DNA of 51,915 nucleotides, from positions 1 to 51,915 of IMG/VR virus record IMGVR_UViG_3300050138_000383. One strand, 5' to 3'. This DNA is from a virus. Positions within the stretch are counted from its first letter, which is position 1. Every line of letters starts with the position of its first letter. The translations under genes and the position numbers were made by a program. Positions 14,912 to 25,299 of this stretch are shown piece after piece. A model generated the notes under the pieces. The model had not been told where the DNA came from, ran no database searches, and saw nothing but the letters and a program-made list of their open reading frames with translations.

Positions 14912-17900
14912 TTAAGTTCCTATCTGGCTTACGGACACGTCTGTGGTCGGATCGATAATCAAAGCTTTTTCACCAGTAGTCAATACGATCAAATCGTCGT
15001 TGACGTCGAATTTTGGGAAACTGACCGCTACAGATAAGATTCCTGGTATTGCGGTAACTGCAGATATGATCGAACTGATTGCTAAAGGCTGACCCAGTTT
15101 ATTAGAATTGACCAGAGCGGTAACAGTATTTTGAACCGTTTGAACCGTTTGGGCAAATGGAACGCCAGTATTCAAGCGAATTGCCAGAGAAACTTGGATT
15201 CTGCGAATCAGAGGACCACGAATAAAGATTTCAGCGCCTGCGGCAGCGACACCAGGGAAGGTGATATTATCTCTTGGGTTACCGTATACGATCTCGTTTG
15301 CAACTTGGATCAATCCAGTGTTGTACTGATAGCTGTCCAAACCGAATTTGATTACGGTACTGTAGTTCATCTTATTTAAAGAGAGCATTTGGACCAAAGC
15401 TGCCTGATTGATCTTGTCATACTGAGCATTCGTGGTGAACGCCATAGTGGTAAATGTAGGTGCTCCAGGTTGTGGAATGGCATACAGGATATTCTTGTAG
15501 CCAGAGTAAGCAACGCCTTCTTCAACATATAGTGATGACACAATACCGTTCAAGCTAACGTTCGATACGCTTACCAAACTTCCCCTAACAATTGCAGAAT
15601 CTTGACTCAAAACCTTAATAACGGGCCAGCTTCCAATATTATTTATGTTAAATGCATTATTGGTGATGACGACATTGTCGCCAGGCACAGTTGCGTCGTA
15701 TTCGTAGAATACAAGTTGAGGGCGATCAACCACTAAGGTGCTGGTTGAAACCGTTACGCTTGATTGTGTGAACGCAGAAGGATTTACCACTTCTAGGAAT
15801 GTTACTCGACCAGCTTGCAATACATTGATTGCAAATGGAGAAGGCATGGTTCCAGCCAAGGGCGCAGTGGTTGCTTTGAATCCCTGAGTAGTCACAGTCA
15901 AGGTTCCACTTGATGTTGCGGTAAAGAAGTCTAAGGACGTGTTTAAAGCGGAGATTACTGCAGCGGTATCGTTTGCGACAGTTGCTGCCGAATCGCCCGC
16001 ATTAACATTTACTTGCACAAGAGTTCGTCCGCCTGCTGATGGCGCAACGTTGGTTCCTGGCGTAACGTTAAACCATACCCTGTACAGATTTGCGTTACCG
16101 GCACTATTAATATCGAAATAAGCACCCGCTCCAGCAGATGGGAGGCTAGATGCGGTAGGCATAATGAAACTTGCAATTTCTTGTAGCTTCACGCCTGATT
16201 GCAATACCATGAAGCTTCCTTGGTTTGCAATGTTGAAATCTGTTCCGAAGGTGATAATATCACCCATGTTTACATTTCCAAGGAATGGCTCAGTTCCGGT
16301 GCCGTTCCATGTCAATAACAGGCTGCCGTTAGATGAGCTGACCGCAAATGACGTGGTAGCATCAAATCCTAAACTCACTGGATTTAACGGCAAACTCACC
16401 TCTTCTTCAACTACATTAGGATTTTCAAACCATACGCTATCGTTATATCGGCGAATAATTCTGAACTGACCTTGATTTAGAACGTTAAAAGGAGCGCTTA
16501 CGATCATGGTATCACCCTCAGATACCTGAGTGGTAGACGTGAAAGTGGTACCAGAGACGACGGCTGCACCTGATTGAACTACGCCATTTGGATTCAGTAC
16601 TTGCAATACCTGGCCGTTGCTAGAAATTCCAGTTACCAAGAAGGTACCGGAGTTCGATGCGTTAAGTCCTACGATAGTAACCAAATCGCCAATTGACAAT
16701 CCATTAAAATTGAGGGGGCCGCTTGCTACCGTATACTGCGTATTGCTAGAACCCGTAACAGGTGTAACATTGACGGTACCCGCGCCAGCTGGAGCATTGA
16801 CAGTCGTGACACCAGTAAGGGTTACAGCGCCGTTTCCGCCGCCAACCGCTAACAGTCGACCGTCAATAGTACTCGCTTGAGTCACTGCGACAGACGTGAA
16901 TGCAAGTACTGTTCCGTAGAATGTTGCTCCTGCGCTTGCGACAGATTGATTAATAGTGGCTGAAGAACCCACGGCCCAATAGATGAACGTGTTGGTTGGA
17001 GTAGCTCCACCAGTGAATGCCATAACTGGAAAATCAGTACTGCCAGAAGCTCCTACTAGAAGGGTCGATGCAGTATAGATAATGTAGGTGCCTGCACCAT
17101 TGAAAGTAAGGGTGCTATTTCCAGACGTCAATGATAAACCCGCACTGCCTGAAGCGAATTTATAAGCTCCAGGAGTTAGGATTTGTCCACCAAGTTCAGA
17201 TAGAATCGTAGTACCAGCTAAACCAGCGGTTTGGCATGCAAGAAAAGCTGTATTGCCATCGATTCGACCTTGGTTAGCAGCCGCGTCGGCTGCATGTATA
17301 GTGCCGTTATCGATGCCAGGAGGAAAATTAGTCACTGATGACAGGGTATTAGGATAAATGCCCATATCTCCGTTAACGACAGTACCAGAAGCAGCCGAAC
17401 CAGTGATAGCAGAATAAGCTAAAACAGCGAAGTTAGCCGCAGTGCCTAGATTAACAGACCCGCCGCCGCCGACGTCATTAAAATTGACGGCAGTCTGGAA
17501 CATTGGGCTGGTGCTGATATTTGGATTTGCACTCAGGCAAACCAAACTACCCTGCTTCTCAATTCTGAAAGTTCTTCCTTGAGGACGAACATTGTATCGA
17601 GGTGTACCGAAGTATCTTTGGTTAGAATTCCTGTTTAACAGAGTAATAATTGATTCGCCAGCGATAGGGCTGTTTCCAACGATTGTGGCGCTAGTGTTTG
17701 ACGAAAATCCAGTAGCCTTAGCTTGCTTATTTCCAGCCTGAAGTCTGAACCACTGTCCGCTTTGTACGCCTGCTGCAGCAACCAGAGTCGCATTTGCACT
17801 CATGATTACGTTATCTATTCTTTGAGCAGATCCGAAAATCGGAACTTCATATGAATTGGCTAACCCGCCAACGATTTGAATTGCGCCTACGCTACCCAGA

Positions 17901-20900
17901 GTCTGAGTAGACAGCTGAACGCGCGTTCCACGGTCGACTAAGTCTACGTTTCCGAGAGTTGTAAATCCTGTGACTGCCAAAACATTCAGGAATCTGTCGA
18001 CCTGCTCCATAGTAGTTGGAGAGAGTTCGATCTTTTCGCTGTTATTGAATGCATATCCATAGGCGGTTGGTAATGCCAAAGGATTTTTAAGTGAAAATTC
18101 AGGAGATCCGCCCAAATTGCTTGAAGCGATCCAGTTGATTCCATCTTTGAGCTGTATGTATGAGGTAGCGAATGCGCTGTCCTCAGAGGTTGAAAAGTTG
18201 ATGACGCCAGTACCATCGTTGCTAACTCCGTAATTTGCAAGACTTGCCGTCAAATACTGACTTAAGTTGGCGTTCACGTATGCGACGACAGCGTTGGCCG
18301 TAGTTGGTGCCGCATTATAGAACAAGACAGAGCCTGTTACGCCAGTCAAGACAGGACTTGCAGCAGAAGCGACTCCGTTAGGCATTTGCACACTGAATTT
18401 TATTGATGTTGGAGTGAATCCTGCAGCAGTTGAGACTTTGAAAACACCAGTGTTTGCTGAACTGAATCCAGAATTTACGCCGATGTTGACATATTCTCCA
18501 CCAACCAAAGTTAGAGCCGGATTGGTTCCAGATCCAACGAATGAGAATGCAGAATAATTTATGGTTGCGTCGCCAGTTCCGCTAATTTTTGTCAAAACGC
18601 TGGGCGCAGTATTTGGAGCAGAAAAGTTGCCGTTAGTTACCAGAGGTGTGCCGCTAAGTCCACCAGCCAAGGATGTAGTGCCAATTGCTGGAACTTGAGA
18701 ACCGCTGCCAGAAGTCAGAGAAACCTGATTAGAAGGATTTGCAGCATTCCAGTTTGCGATCAAAGTGGTAATGGTTGATACGCCATTTCCGGTCAAGACA
18801 ATGGAATTACCATTGGTGCCCAGATTGTTTGCGGTGAGTGTTACGCTCGTTGAAGTTCCAGTAATTACTCCAGTGAAGCTAGCAAACGTACTTACTATAG
18901 TGGCAGCTGCAGTGAACGTCTGACCATTAGGCGTAGAATAAACTGCTCCAATAGTAACATTCGCCGGAGGGACAGTGAACGTATACTGACCAGCCCAAGT
19001 GTATGTGACCTGATCTATGCCAGCAGGAGTGTTTGGAGTGACCAAAACATTCCATTTTGTGGTAGAAGTGATTCCGGTAGCGATTGGTAAGCCCGATGCC
19101 AAAACAATAGAGATGTGAATGTTTTCATCATTAGTTACGACGTTACCAATGCCCTGATTTGATGACGATGGATACGCATATGAGATACGCATTCTTTCGC
19201 CAGTTCTGCCCCAAGGTGCCGATCTGTATAGGATGGCGGTATTAGGCGGAGTAGGCTGCATCACATTTTTGGCCTGCATTAAAACTTTGAAATTCGAAAA
19301 ATCAAACGTTGAGCCGAAAGTAGACGAGAATGCTGCTCCACCTGCTGCCGTATCGGTAGCATTGAAGGTATTAGTATTTGATGAAACAACAGTATTTGTA
19401 GTTGCGACCCTAAAGAAAGGAATCGTAAAGCTTCCAGAAACTGGATTATTGTCGATAATTACCACTGCGGTGTCTTTAGGACCAAAATCCAATGGTGACG
19501 CCAAGAAATAACGATCAAGTTGTCCAGGAGTGTCGCCACGCAATCTGCGCATAGTTGCTTTTTCAGCAATGTCTACGATGGGATTAGTTGAGAGAGAAGT
19601 CTCTTGAACGAAATCGCCGTATGGCTGAGCGTCTCTGATTATTCCGTAAGGATGTAAAACAGAAATCAGATTATTAGGATCAGTTCCAGCCAAACTTGTA
19701 GCCGAAGTGAATTGGGTCAGGAAGCTATCGGGAGGATACGCTATTACTCCAGGTGCTGCCATAGGAGAGTGAAGGAACAGAGGCATCTGAGCGTCGTACT
19801 CGCCGCTGTCGTATGCTGCAAGCAGTGATGGATTGCTAGTCGCCATCACTCCAGTAGTAAAGTCTAGAGCTTGACCATTGGCATCAGCAGTCACGACCAT
19901 CAAGCTTCCGCTGATGTCTAAAGTGTTTGACGTGATAACTAGATATTGTTCCAAAAGAGTGGTGAATTTAACTTCATCACTTTGGGCCTGTAAGGCTTCA
20001 GCAACTGCGTCAATAGTCGAGGTTCCTAGAGGTATGCTGAATTTTTGAGGAGCTTCAGAACATCGGCAAACAACGAAACCTTGAGTAAAAGGAATGCCTG
20101 TAACAGGAGTATATGCAGCAAATTCTGTTGCTGTGACCGAGATGTCCAGAGTAGTAGAGGTAACGGCGTAAACTCGTCCCTCGAATCTGTCGCTTAGTGG
20201 AATGTCAGTAGACCAAACAATCACGTAGTCGCCAGTCTGTACGTTGCTAAATGCTCCAACCACGTTTGAAGTGTAACGGATAACGTTCGTAGATGGACTA
20301 GAAACCGTCAAAGCGGTATTACCTACGACGCCAGTGGGTATAATCACACCAGGATCATCGATCAATAACCAGATATATCCTTCTGCCGTGAGCACAACGC
20401 TTCCAGCTGCAATTTGCACGCTTTGGATTCTAGCTGCGGTTTGAGTTGTACCGGCTGCCAAACTATCTTTTGCAACCAGTGGTGCGGTCAGCTCAATTTG
20501 TGCGGTATTTCGATTTAATGTATAGTCAGAAGCTGCTCCCTGAGAGACAAGTCCTAAAGAGGACGAGAACATTCCTTTTGTGACCAGTGTTGATCCCGAA
20601 CCAATAACAATCTCTGCGCGATTGCTCGTACCCAAATTGCTGGTAAGTTGAATTTGTGATCCAACGATTGCAGCTGTTACGCCAGTCAGAACGTTATTAA
20701 ATACTTTGACCCAAGAAGCCAAACTATTCGTGTTGGCTACGCTAGTAAAATCTCCAGCTGCAATGAACATTGCGTTAGTAATCGTGTACGTGATTGGCGA
20801 AGTGCCATCTACAGACAGAACAAGAGTATCGCCATTCGCAATTGATGCTGACCACAAACTTTGATCTTGAGTTAGGATCGATGCGGTTGCACCGTCTTTG

Positions 20901-22597
20901 CTCAACGGCATATTGTTTTTATAAAGACGTAGGGTTTCGTATAAGCTCGAAGGGAATCCCATTTGAATCGAAGCATCGCGACCAGTGGTGATAGGGGTCG
21001 TGATCTGAATAGAATCTTTACCTTCGGTTTTGTCGCGCAAAACTACATAGGTTCCGCCGCCTTGAGTAAGGGCCTCAAAACCAAGAGTGGTGTCGCCATT
21101 AATAGACGCGGTGATCTCGTATGCAGTGGCTGCATTGGGACTTCTGAAATCTGAGTTTTGGAACGTATGCTGATAAGTGATTCCGCCAACTACTATGGCA
21201 AGAGTATCTCCGCCACGAATAGCGAATGGAGTACCCAAAGAACTTTGCAGGAAGGCTTTAGCAACGGAAGATTGGTTTCCGCCGCACGCTAATTGGAAGA
21301 ATTGTTCTCCGCCCAGCGCGCTATTTAGGATGGATTCGACTCCGACGCCGGTTGACGTTTCCTCGTATCCGCTTCCATTATCGAGATATAATACGGCACC
21401 ATATGATGCTTCTAGCATATCGGTGCTGCTGACGGTTGCCGCTACTGGAGTAGTGCATTGAGCGCCTTGAACGGCTGACTCGACCGCAAATACCGTGCCC
21501 AGGCCAATTGATGCGAGTGCATTTTTGATCGAAACACGTAACTGATCATCGGTTTCATTGTCTTGGCCAGTGGTAAACGCCAAAGGATTGCTGACCGTCG
21601 CTCCACTAAACGGAGCCGAAGCGAATTGTTTGATCGCGCCGATAGGAACGTTGCCGTCAGAACCTGGCAATTGAGCGGTAACGGGAACATTGTTGACAGT
21701 AGTTTCACCGTCAAGAACGATTGCCGACGCAGTTGTGTTATAGGAAATGCTTGGATTTGCACCCAATGCAGGAGCGATAACAGTAGAATTAATCGGAACA
21801 GATCTGTTTCCGCCTTGGGCTACGATAACGGTCTCGCCTAAGTTATGAAACTTTGCGGTTGGAACAGCAAGGGTGACCGTCCAGTAACTTCCGACCAAAA
21901 CGGGCGGAGTCGTATACGTAAGAGAAGCACCTATAGCCGTCGCGGTAGCTGCAAGAGTCAAAGTGATCTGGGTACTGGAGTCAATAGACTGAATCGTAGC
22001 GCCAGCTGGAATCATAGTTCCAGTAACTGGATAGCCAACCAAAAGATTTGCTGTGGATAAAAGTCCAGTGATGATTTGCGAATTTATAGTGGTATTGCCA
22101 GCTACCGATACCCCGACAAGATTGTAAGCCAAAGGTCCTTCGATGTTTGGCGTGCCGCGACCGATGTAAATTGCGCCAGTGGCAGGAAATTTTGATGCAT
22201 CGCCTACGGCAATTAGGGTAGAGCCAACGTTTGGCGCTGGAAGTCCAGCATAAACAGAGGTCGCGATTTTAGTAAAACTTGTATCTATTACAGAGACGAA
22301 TCCGGTTGCGGGGCTTGCGGTAATTGGAGTGATATTATTTTCTGTTGCAAGGCGTTGCAAAGCATCGCCGGTTGCACGGTCGACCGAAAAGTCTCTTAGA
22401 ATCTGGAACAAATCGCCGCTCGCGCGTGCAGTTGTAAGAGCTACAACTTCGAAAAAGCTAGTGACCGCTGAGCCTACGTTAAAATCGTCAATACCGATTT
22501 TTGCTGCATAAGCACTTAACGCATCAGATAAAATCTGCTCGTAAGACTGTGGTGTAGGGACGTTCGTAAATGAGGGTGTGTCGGGTGTAATTGCCAT
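14912..22597 (-). CDS. Giant baseplate J-like protein with embedded DUF3494 domain (2561 aa)
   Basis: The N-terminus (SYEQILSDALSAYAAKIGIDDFNVGSAVTSF as two adjacent segments) and the C-terminus (RRIQVSLAIRLNTG, then AISSIISAVTAIPGILSVAV) match baseplate J/gp6-type wedge proteins, which usually have about 300-660 residues. Between these ends lies a very long insertion of beta-rich modules. It includes a DUF3494 ice-binding-like domain at residues about 1712-1935 (LGTAANFAVLAYSAITG, FPPGIDNGTIHAAD, ELGGQILTPGAYKF, IYWAVGSSATI, IDGRLLAV). It also includes a LYRVWFNV module at about 2157-2254 that is related to one in the 1583-residue fibre protein. The protein should form part of the baseplate wedge with outward-projecting domains. 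It lies between the LysM/gp25-like gene and another wedge gene. The frame is open throughout, so this is one intact gene. Confidence 0.85.
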   Translation of the reverse strand: MAITPDTPSFTNVPTPQSYEQILSDALSAYAAKIGIDDFNVGSAVTSFFEVVALTTARASGDLFQILRDFSVDRATGDALQRLATENNITPITASPATGFVSVIDTSFTKIATSVYAGLPAPNVGSTLIAVGDASKFPATGAIYIGRGTPNIEGPLAYNLVGVSVAGNTTINSQIITGLLSTANLLVGYPVTGTMIPAGATIQSIDSSTQITLTLAATATAIGASLTYTTPPVLVGSYWTVTLAVPTAKFHNLGETVIVAQGGNRSVPINSTVIAPALGANPSISYNTTASAIVLDGETTVNNVPVTAQLPGSDGNVPIGAIKQFASAPFSGATVSNPLAFTTGQDNETDDQLRVSIKNALASIGLGTVFAVESAVQGAQCTTPVAATVSSTDMLEASYGAVLYLDNGSGYEETSTGVGVESILNSALGGEQFFQLACGGNQSSVAKAFLQSSLGTPFAIRGGDTLAIVVGGITYQHTFQNSDFRSPNAATAYEITASINGDTTLGFEALTQGGGTYVVLRDKTEGKDSIQITTPITTGRDASIQMGFPSSLYETLRLYKNNMPLSKDGATASILTQDQSLWSASIANGDTLVLSVDGTSPITYTITNAMFIAAGDFTSVANTNSLASWVKVFNNVLTGVTAAIVGSQIQLTSNLGTSNRAEIVIGSGSTLVTKGMFSSSLGLVSQGAASDYTLNRNTAQIELTAPLVAKDSLAAGTTQTAARIQSVQIAAGSVVLTAEGYIWLLIDDPGVIIPTGVVGNTALTVSSPSTNVIRYTSNVVGAFSNVQTGDYVIVWSTDIPLSDRFEGRVYAVTSTTLDISVTATEFAAYTPVTGIPFTQGFVVCRCSEAPQKFSIPLGTSTIDAVAEALQAQSDEVKFTTLLEQYLVITSNTLDISGSLMVVTADANGQALDFTTGVMATSNPSLLAAYDSGEYDAQMPLFLHSPMAAPGVIAYPPDSFLTQFTSATSLAGTDPNNLISVLHPYGIIRDAQPYGDFVQETSLSTNPIVDIAEKATMRRLRGDTPGQLDRYFLASPLDFGPKDTAVVIIDNNPVSGSFTIPFFRVATTNTVVSSNTNTFNATDTAAGGAAFSSTFGSTFDFSNFKVLMQAKNVMQPTPPNTAILYRSAPWGRTGERMRISYAYPSSSNQGIGNVVTNDENIHISIVLASGLPIATGITSTTKWNVLVTPNTPAGIDQVTYTWAGQYTFTVPPANVTIGAVYSTPNGQTFTAAATIVSTFASFTGVITGTSTSVTLTANNLGTNGNSIVLTGNGVSTITTLIANWNAANPSNQVSLTSGSGSQVPAIGTTSLAGGLSGTPLVTNGNFSAPNTAPSVLTKISGTGDATINYSAFSFVGSGTNPALTLVGGEYVNIGVNSGFSSANTGVFKVSTAAGFTPTSIKFSVQMPNGVASAASPVLTGVTGSVLFYNAAPTTANAVVAYVNANLSQYLTASLANYGVSNDGTGVINFSTSEDSAFATSYIQLKDGINWIASSNLGGSPEFSLKNPLALPTAYGYAFNNSEKIELSPTTMEQVDRFLNVLAVTGFTTLGNVDLVDRGTRVQLSTQTLGSVGAIQIVGGLANSYEVPIFGSAQRIDNVIMSANATLVAAAGVQSGQWFRLQAGNKQAKATGFSSNTSATIVGNSPIAGESIITLLNRNSNQRYFGTPRYNVRPQGRTFRIEKQGSLVCLSANPNISTSPMFQTAVNFNDVGGGGSVNLGTAANFAVLAYSAITGSAASGTVVNGDMGIYPNTLSSVTNFPPGIDNGTIHAADAAANQGRIDGNTAFLACQTAGLAGTTILSELGGQILTPGAYKFASGSAGLSLTSGNSTLTFNGAGTYIIYTASTLLVGASGSTDFPVMAFTGGATPTNTFIYWAVGSSATINQSVASAGATFYGTVLAFTSVAVTQASTIDGRLLAVGGGNGAVTLTGVTTVNAPAGAGTVNVTPVTGSSNTQYTVASGPLNFNGLSIGDLVTIVGLNASNSGTFLVTGISSNGQVLQVLNPNGVVQSGAAVVSGTTFTSTTQVSEGDTMIVSAPFNVLNQGQFRIIRRYNDSVWFENPNVVEEEVSLPLNPVSLGFDATTSFAVSSSNGSLLLTWNGTGTEPFLGNVNMGDIITFGTDFNIANQGSFMVLQSGVKLQEIASFIMPTASSLPSAGAGAYFDINSAGNANLYRVWFNVTPGTNVAPSAGGRTLVQVNVNAGDSAATVANDTAAVISALNTSLDFFTATSSGTLTVTTQGFKATTAPLAGTMPSPFAINVLQAGRVTFLEVVNPSAFTQSSVTVSTSTLVVDRPQLVFYEYDATVPGDNVVITNNAFNINNIGSWPVIKVLSQDSAIVRGSLVSVSNVSLNGIVSSLYVEEGVAYSGYKNILYAIPQPGAPTFTTMAFTTNAQYDKINQAALVQMLSLNKMNYSTVIKFGLDSYQYNTGLIQVANEIVYGNPRDNITFPGVAAAGAEIFIRGPLIRRIQVSLAIRLNTGVPFAQTVQTVQNTVTALVNSNKLGQPLAISSIISAVTAIPGILSVAVSFPKFDVNDDLIVLTTGEKALIIDPTTDVSVSQIGT
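16790..17460 (-). other. DUF3494 (ice-binding-like) domain, copy B, in the baseplate J-like protein
   Basis: This is the coding segment for residues about 1712-1935 of the 2561-residue protein, flanked by Gly-rich linkers (VGGGGSVNLG before). Motif order is the same as in copy A. The classic VNGDMGI and GTIHAADA motifs are kept better here than in copy A. Confidence 0.8.
17088..17209. repeat. 122-bp perfect repeat, copy 2 (in baseplate gene DUF3494 domain)
   Basis: This is a direct copy of 9047-9168, in the same orientation, about 8 kb away. It is long enough to be a substrate for homologous recombination. Recombination between the copies would delete the HNH, lysis and small baseplate genes between them and fuse the two virion genes. 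Confidence 0.9.
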
Positions 22598-22611
22598 ATG
22601 TACCTATATCA

Positions 22612-25260
22612 CTAACTGTTAGGTTTGGTGACTTGGAAAGTTATTGGGAAAATGCCCTGTTTGTTGGCCAAAATAACTCCCAAATTGATCGTCAAAGTCG
22701 GACCATTCAAAATAACCTGCAGACTGCCGACTCCAGCAAATCTGGGGTCCTGCTTAAGCTGAGAATTGATTGAGCTATAAATCTGCTGTGCGTTAATTGA
22801 ACCATTAATCGTACCTGGCTTGATACCTAGCCCGAATTCTGGATGCAATACGATAGAACCGGCGATTGAGCCAAATTTGATTCTAAGAGCCTGCACGATG
22901 TTCGTCATACCGTATGAAAACCTAAAGTCACCAAAGTTGTTGACTGCGATATCGCCACTGTCTGTCAGCAAAATATCCACTTTACTCATGCCAGTTAAAG
23001 GATCAACTGAAGTAAGTGCTGGCACAATAATATGAGGGTCCGTAGGAACCGCTTGATCGCTTGGGATGAAAATCTTTTGCTGACTGTTTACCGTTCCTGG
23101 TAAATATGCCTGCAGATAAGATCCCGCTAAAGTCGTAAAATTTTCTAAGTTGGCTTGGCCGTCCAGTGTCACCAAAAAGGCATTTGCCGACAATTGCTTA
23201 ATGCCTAAGATAATTCTTGAAGAAGGAATTTGTGCTGCACCCATTAGGGTTACCGTCTGTCCCAGATACAAGTCTTGCTGACCAGCAATAGTAATCTGCC
23301 GACCGCTTGCGTTTGATAAAAGAGGATATTGAAATCCATTTTCATCAATGTAAGGATCTTGCAATGTGTTCAGGGTCGCGATTTCGAGCCACCTTTGTGG
23401 ATCTCCAAGATATCTAGCTGCAATAGCCTCAATGGTCAAACCAAAAGGAACTGGAGCTAGGATCATGCTATTAGGAGTTGCAAATGGTATTCCAGCATTT
23501 TGTGCCAGTCCAGCTACATACTCCATATCACTCTGCCTTGCTTGGTCGTCGATCTGCGAACTCGCGGTCAGCAAGTCATACGATTGCATCGAATCATACA
23601 GAGCATTTAAAAAATCATAATCGTCAAGCGATATAGGAGCAGACGACACTTTTGGCGCTGGGAGCCCGTACACTGTATTGTAAAACGCAGATCCAGTTCC
23701 AAAAATATTAGAAAGCTGCAGAGCTAATTGCTGAATCGTTGCGCGGAAGGCTTTTAAATCAGCCACCGTAAGCGCGTTGGCGTTGTCAATAGCATTCTGG
23801 GCAGCATTTTGTTGTCGAACATTCAGCGCCAAACTGTCCAGCGGCACTTGATTCAAAAGAACAAAGTTTGCATCTGGGGACGCATAGATATTGTTGGACG
23901 GATTAATGGCGTTTGCATTTACTGCAGTGTTGCCCAACTGTCCACTAGAAACCGAAGCAAGGCTCAAACCTTCAGTTTGCGCCGTAGACGCCTTCGTTGC
24001 CGAAATTTGAGCCTTAACAGCTGAACTACTTGCGGGGTTGCCTATTGCAGGTCCGTTGTTTAGATTGTTAAAGTTCATATTGCCGATAAAACTGTTGATG
24101 GCTGACTTATAGTCCTGCTGTAGTTGAAGAGGCAAGTCTGCGACTGCAACCGCAACCCCTGCAAGACCTTTCACAAATAGTGCGGTTTGTCTGAGTGCCT
24201 CAAGAGGCGCTTCGACGTCACTTCGAACAGCGGCAATCAGATTCAAAGACTGACTACACACGGTACGAGCGGCTGAAATTGTATTCAGAACACGTTGCAA
24301 GATTCCAGGACTCAGTGGTTGAATGCCTGTAGCGGTTTCGCTGACACCCTCAACCAAGTTAATTCGACGCCAAGCCTTAAGCTGCAGGCTGTAATTGATA
24401 TTTAAAGGTCTCTCTTTATTTTGCTGCCAGTTAAATGAAACGGGCGTCACAATGAATGACTGATTCTGCTTAGGGATATCAAAAACCAAGCGCCAACTAG
24501 CATTCTTGGGATTCTTCTTCTGTTCGGCGTATTGTTCCAGAAACTGCTGGAGCGCCAGAGCTTGATAGTATCCAGTGCTAGCCAAGGTTGCATTTGTATC
24601 CTGTGGCTGCTTAGTAATGGGCTTACTTGCTGGATGTCCAGTGGTTGCAGTATTGATTGCGCGCTGAAACGATCCTGCTAGATTGCCAAAGGCCTCAATG
24701 GTTCCACCAAAAAGACTTTGAACTACACTGGGAGTTCCAGGAGGATCGATTATATTGTGGCGATTAGGCCATACCCCAAAGGTTCCAGAGGCGCTGATGT
24801 TCTTGAATTTTACGCCGTTATGCTCTTCCATGACACCTCGAAGGGTGGCAGAAGTCGCAATGGAGAATTGGTCAGAGATACTAAGCTGTTCTGGAGTAAT
24901 AGGCAACTGAATCGCCCATATAGGGCTCATGGGCTCAAAAGCTAAGACTCCGCCTGCGTCCATAGGATAAATGGAAATCTGGGCATTGATGTCAGGACCG
25001 TTTACGATGGTATTGTGCTTGCTTGTATCTATTACAAGAAATCTGTAGGGATAGGTCAGGTTCCAGCGCTGCCCTTCAATAGCTACAGGGAAGAAAAAAC
25101 GTGTAGGCTGGGATTTCCCACTTGGGTCCCAAGGTAGAGACGCGCTGACCGGCGCTGTCAAATTCTGAGCGTTCAGGATGGCATTGAGACCTGGAACAGT
25201 TCCTCCGCCAAGTGGCGTACCTATTGTTGATGCTGTTGACGGGAGACTAGAATCGGCCAT
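22612..25260 (-). CDS. Baseplate protein: LysM-like plus gp25-like fusion (882 aa)
   Basis: This is a multidomain baseplate protein. Residues ~1-310 are unassigned beta structure (FFFPVAIEGQRWNLTYPYRF). A helical Ala/Gln-rich region follows. Residues ~603-640 carry a LysM-like segment (TIEAIAARYLGDPQRWLEIA), as in gp53/tail-X proteins that bind peptidoglycan or neighbouring wedge subunits. The C-terminal ~100 residues look like the gp25/lysozyme-like wedge domain (IKFGSIAGSIVLHPEFGLG), the element that starts sheath assembly. In T4 these functions are on separate proteins (gp53 and gp25), so the gene appears to be a fusion. It lies 14 bp upstream of the baseplate J-like gene. The gp25 call is moderate to good; the N-terminal role is unknown. 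Confidence 0.8.
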   Translation of the reverse strand: MADSSLPSTASTIGTPLGGGTVPGLNAILNAQNLTAPVSASLPWDPSGKSQPTRFFFPVAIEGQRWNLTYPYRFLVIDTSKHNTIVNGPDINAQISIYPMDAGGVLAFEPMSPIWAIQLPITPEQLSISDQFSIATSATLRGVMEEHNGVKFKNISASGTFGVWPNRHNIIDPPGTPSVVQSLFGGTIEAFGNLAGSFQRAINTATTGHPASKPITKQPQDTNATLASTGYYQALALQQFLEQYAEQKKNPKNASWRLVFDIPKQNQSFIVTPVSFNWQQNKERPLNINYSLQLKAWRRINLVEGVSETATGIQPLSPGILQRVLNTISAARTVCSQSLNLIAAVRSDVEAPLEALRQTALFVKGLAGVAVAVADLPLQLQQDYKSAINSFIGNMNFNNLNNGPAIGNPASSSAVKAQISATKASTAQTEGLSLASVSSGQLGNTAVNANAINPSNNIYASPDANFVLLNQVPLDSLALNVRQQNAAQNAIDNANALTVADLKAFRATIQQLALQLSNIFGTGSAFYNTVYGLPAPKVSSAPISLDDYDFLNALYDSMQSYDLLTASSQIDDQARQSDMEYVAGLAQNAGIPFATPNSMILAPVPFGLTIEAIAARYLGDPQRWLEIATLNTLQDPYIDENGFQYPLLSNASGRQITIAGQQDLYLGQTVTLMGAAQIPSSRIILGIKQLSANAFLVTLDGQANLENFTTLAGSYLQAYLPGTVNSQQKIFIPSDQAVPTDPHIIVPALTSVDPLTGMSKVDILLTDSGDIAVNNFGDFRFSYGMTNIVQALRIKFGSIAGSIVLHPEFGLGIKPGTINGSINAQQIYSSINSQLKQDPRFAGVGSLQVILNGPTLTINLGVILANKQGIFPITFQVTKPNS

Positions 25261-25299
25261 TTGTATTTCCTATATTGTATAAGATTAAGGGGTTATATT

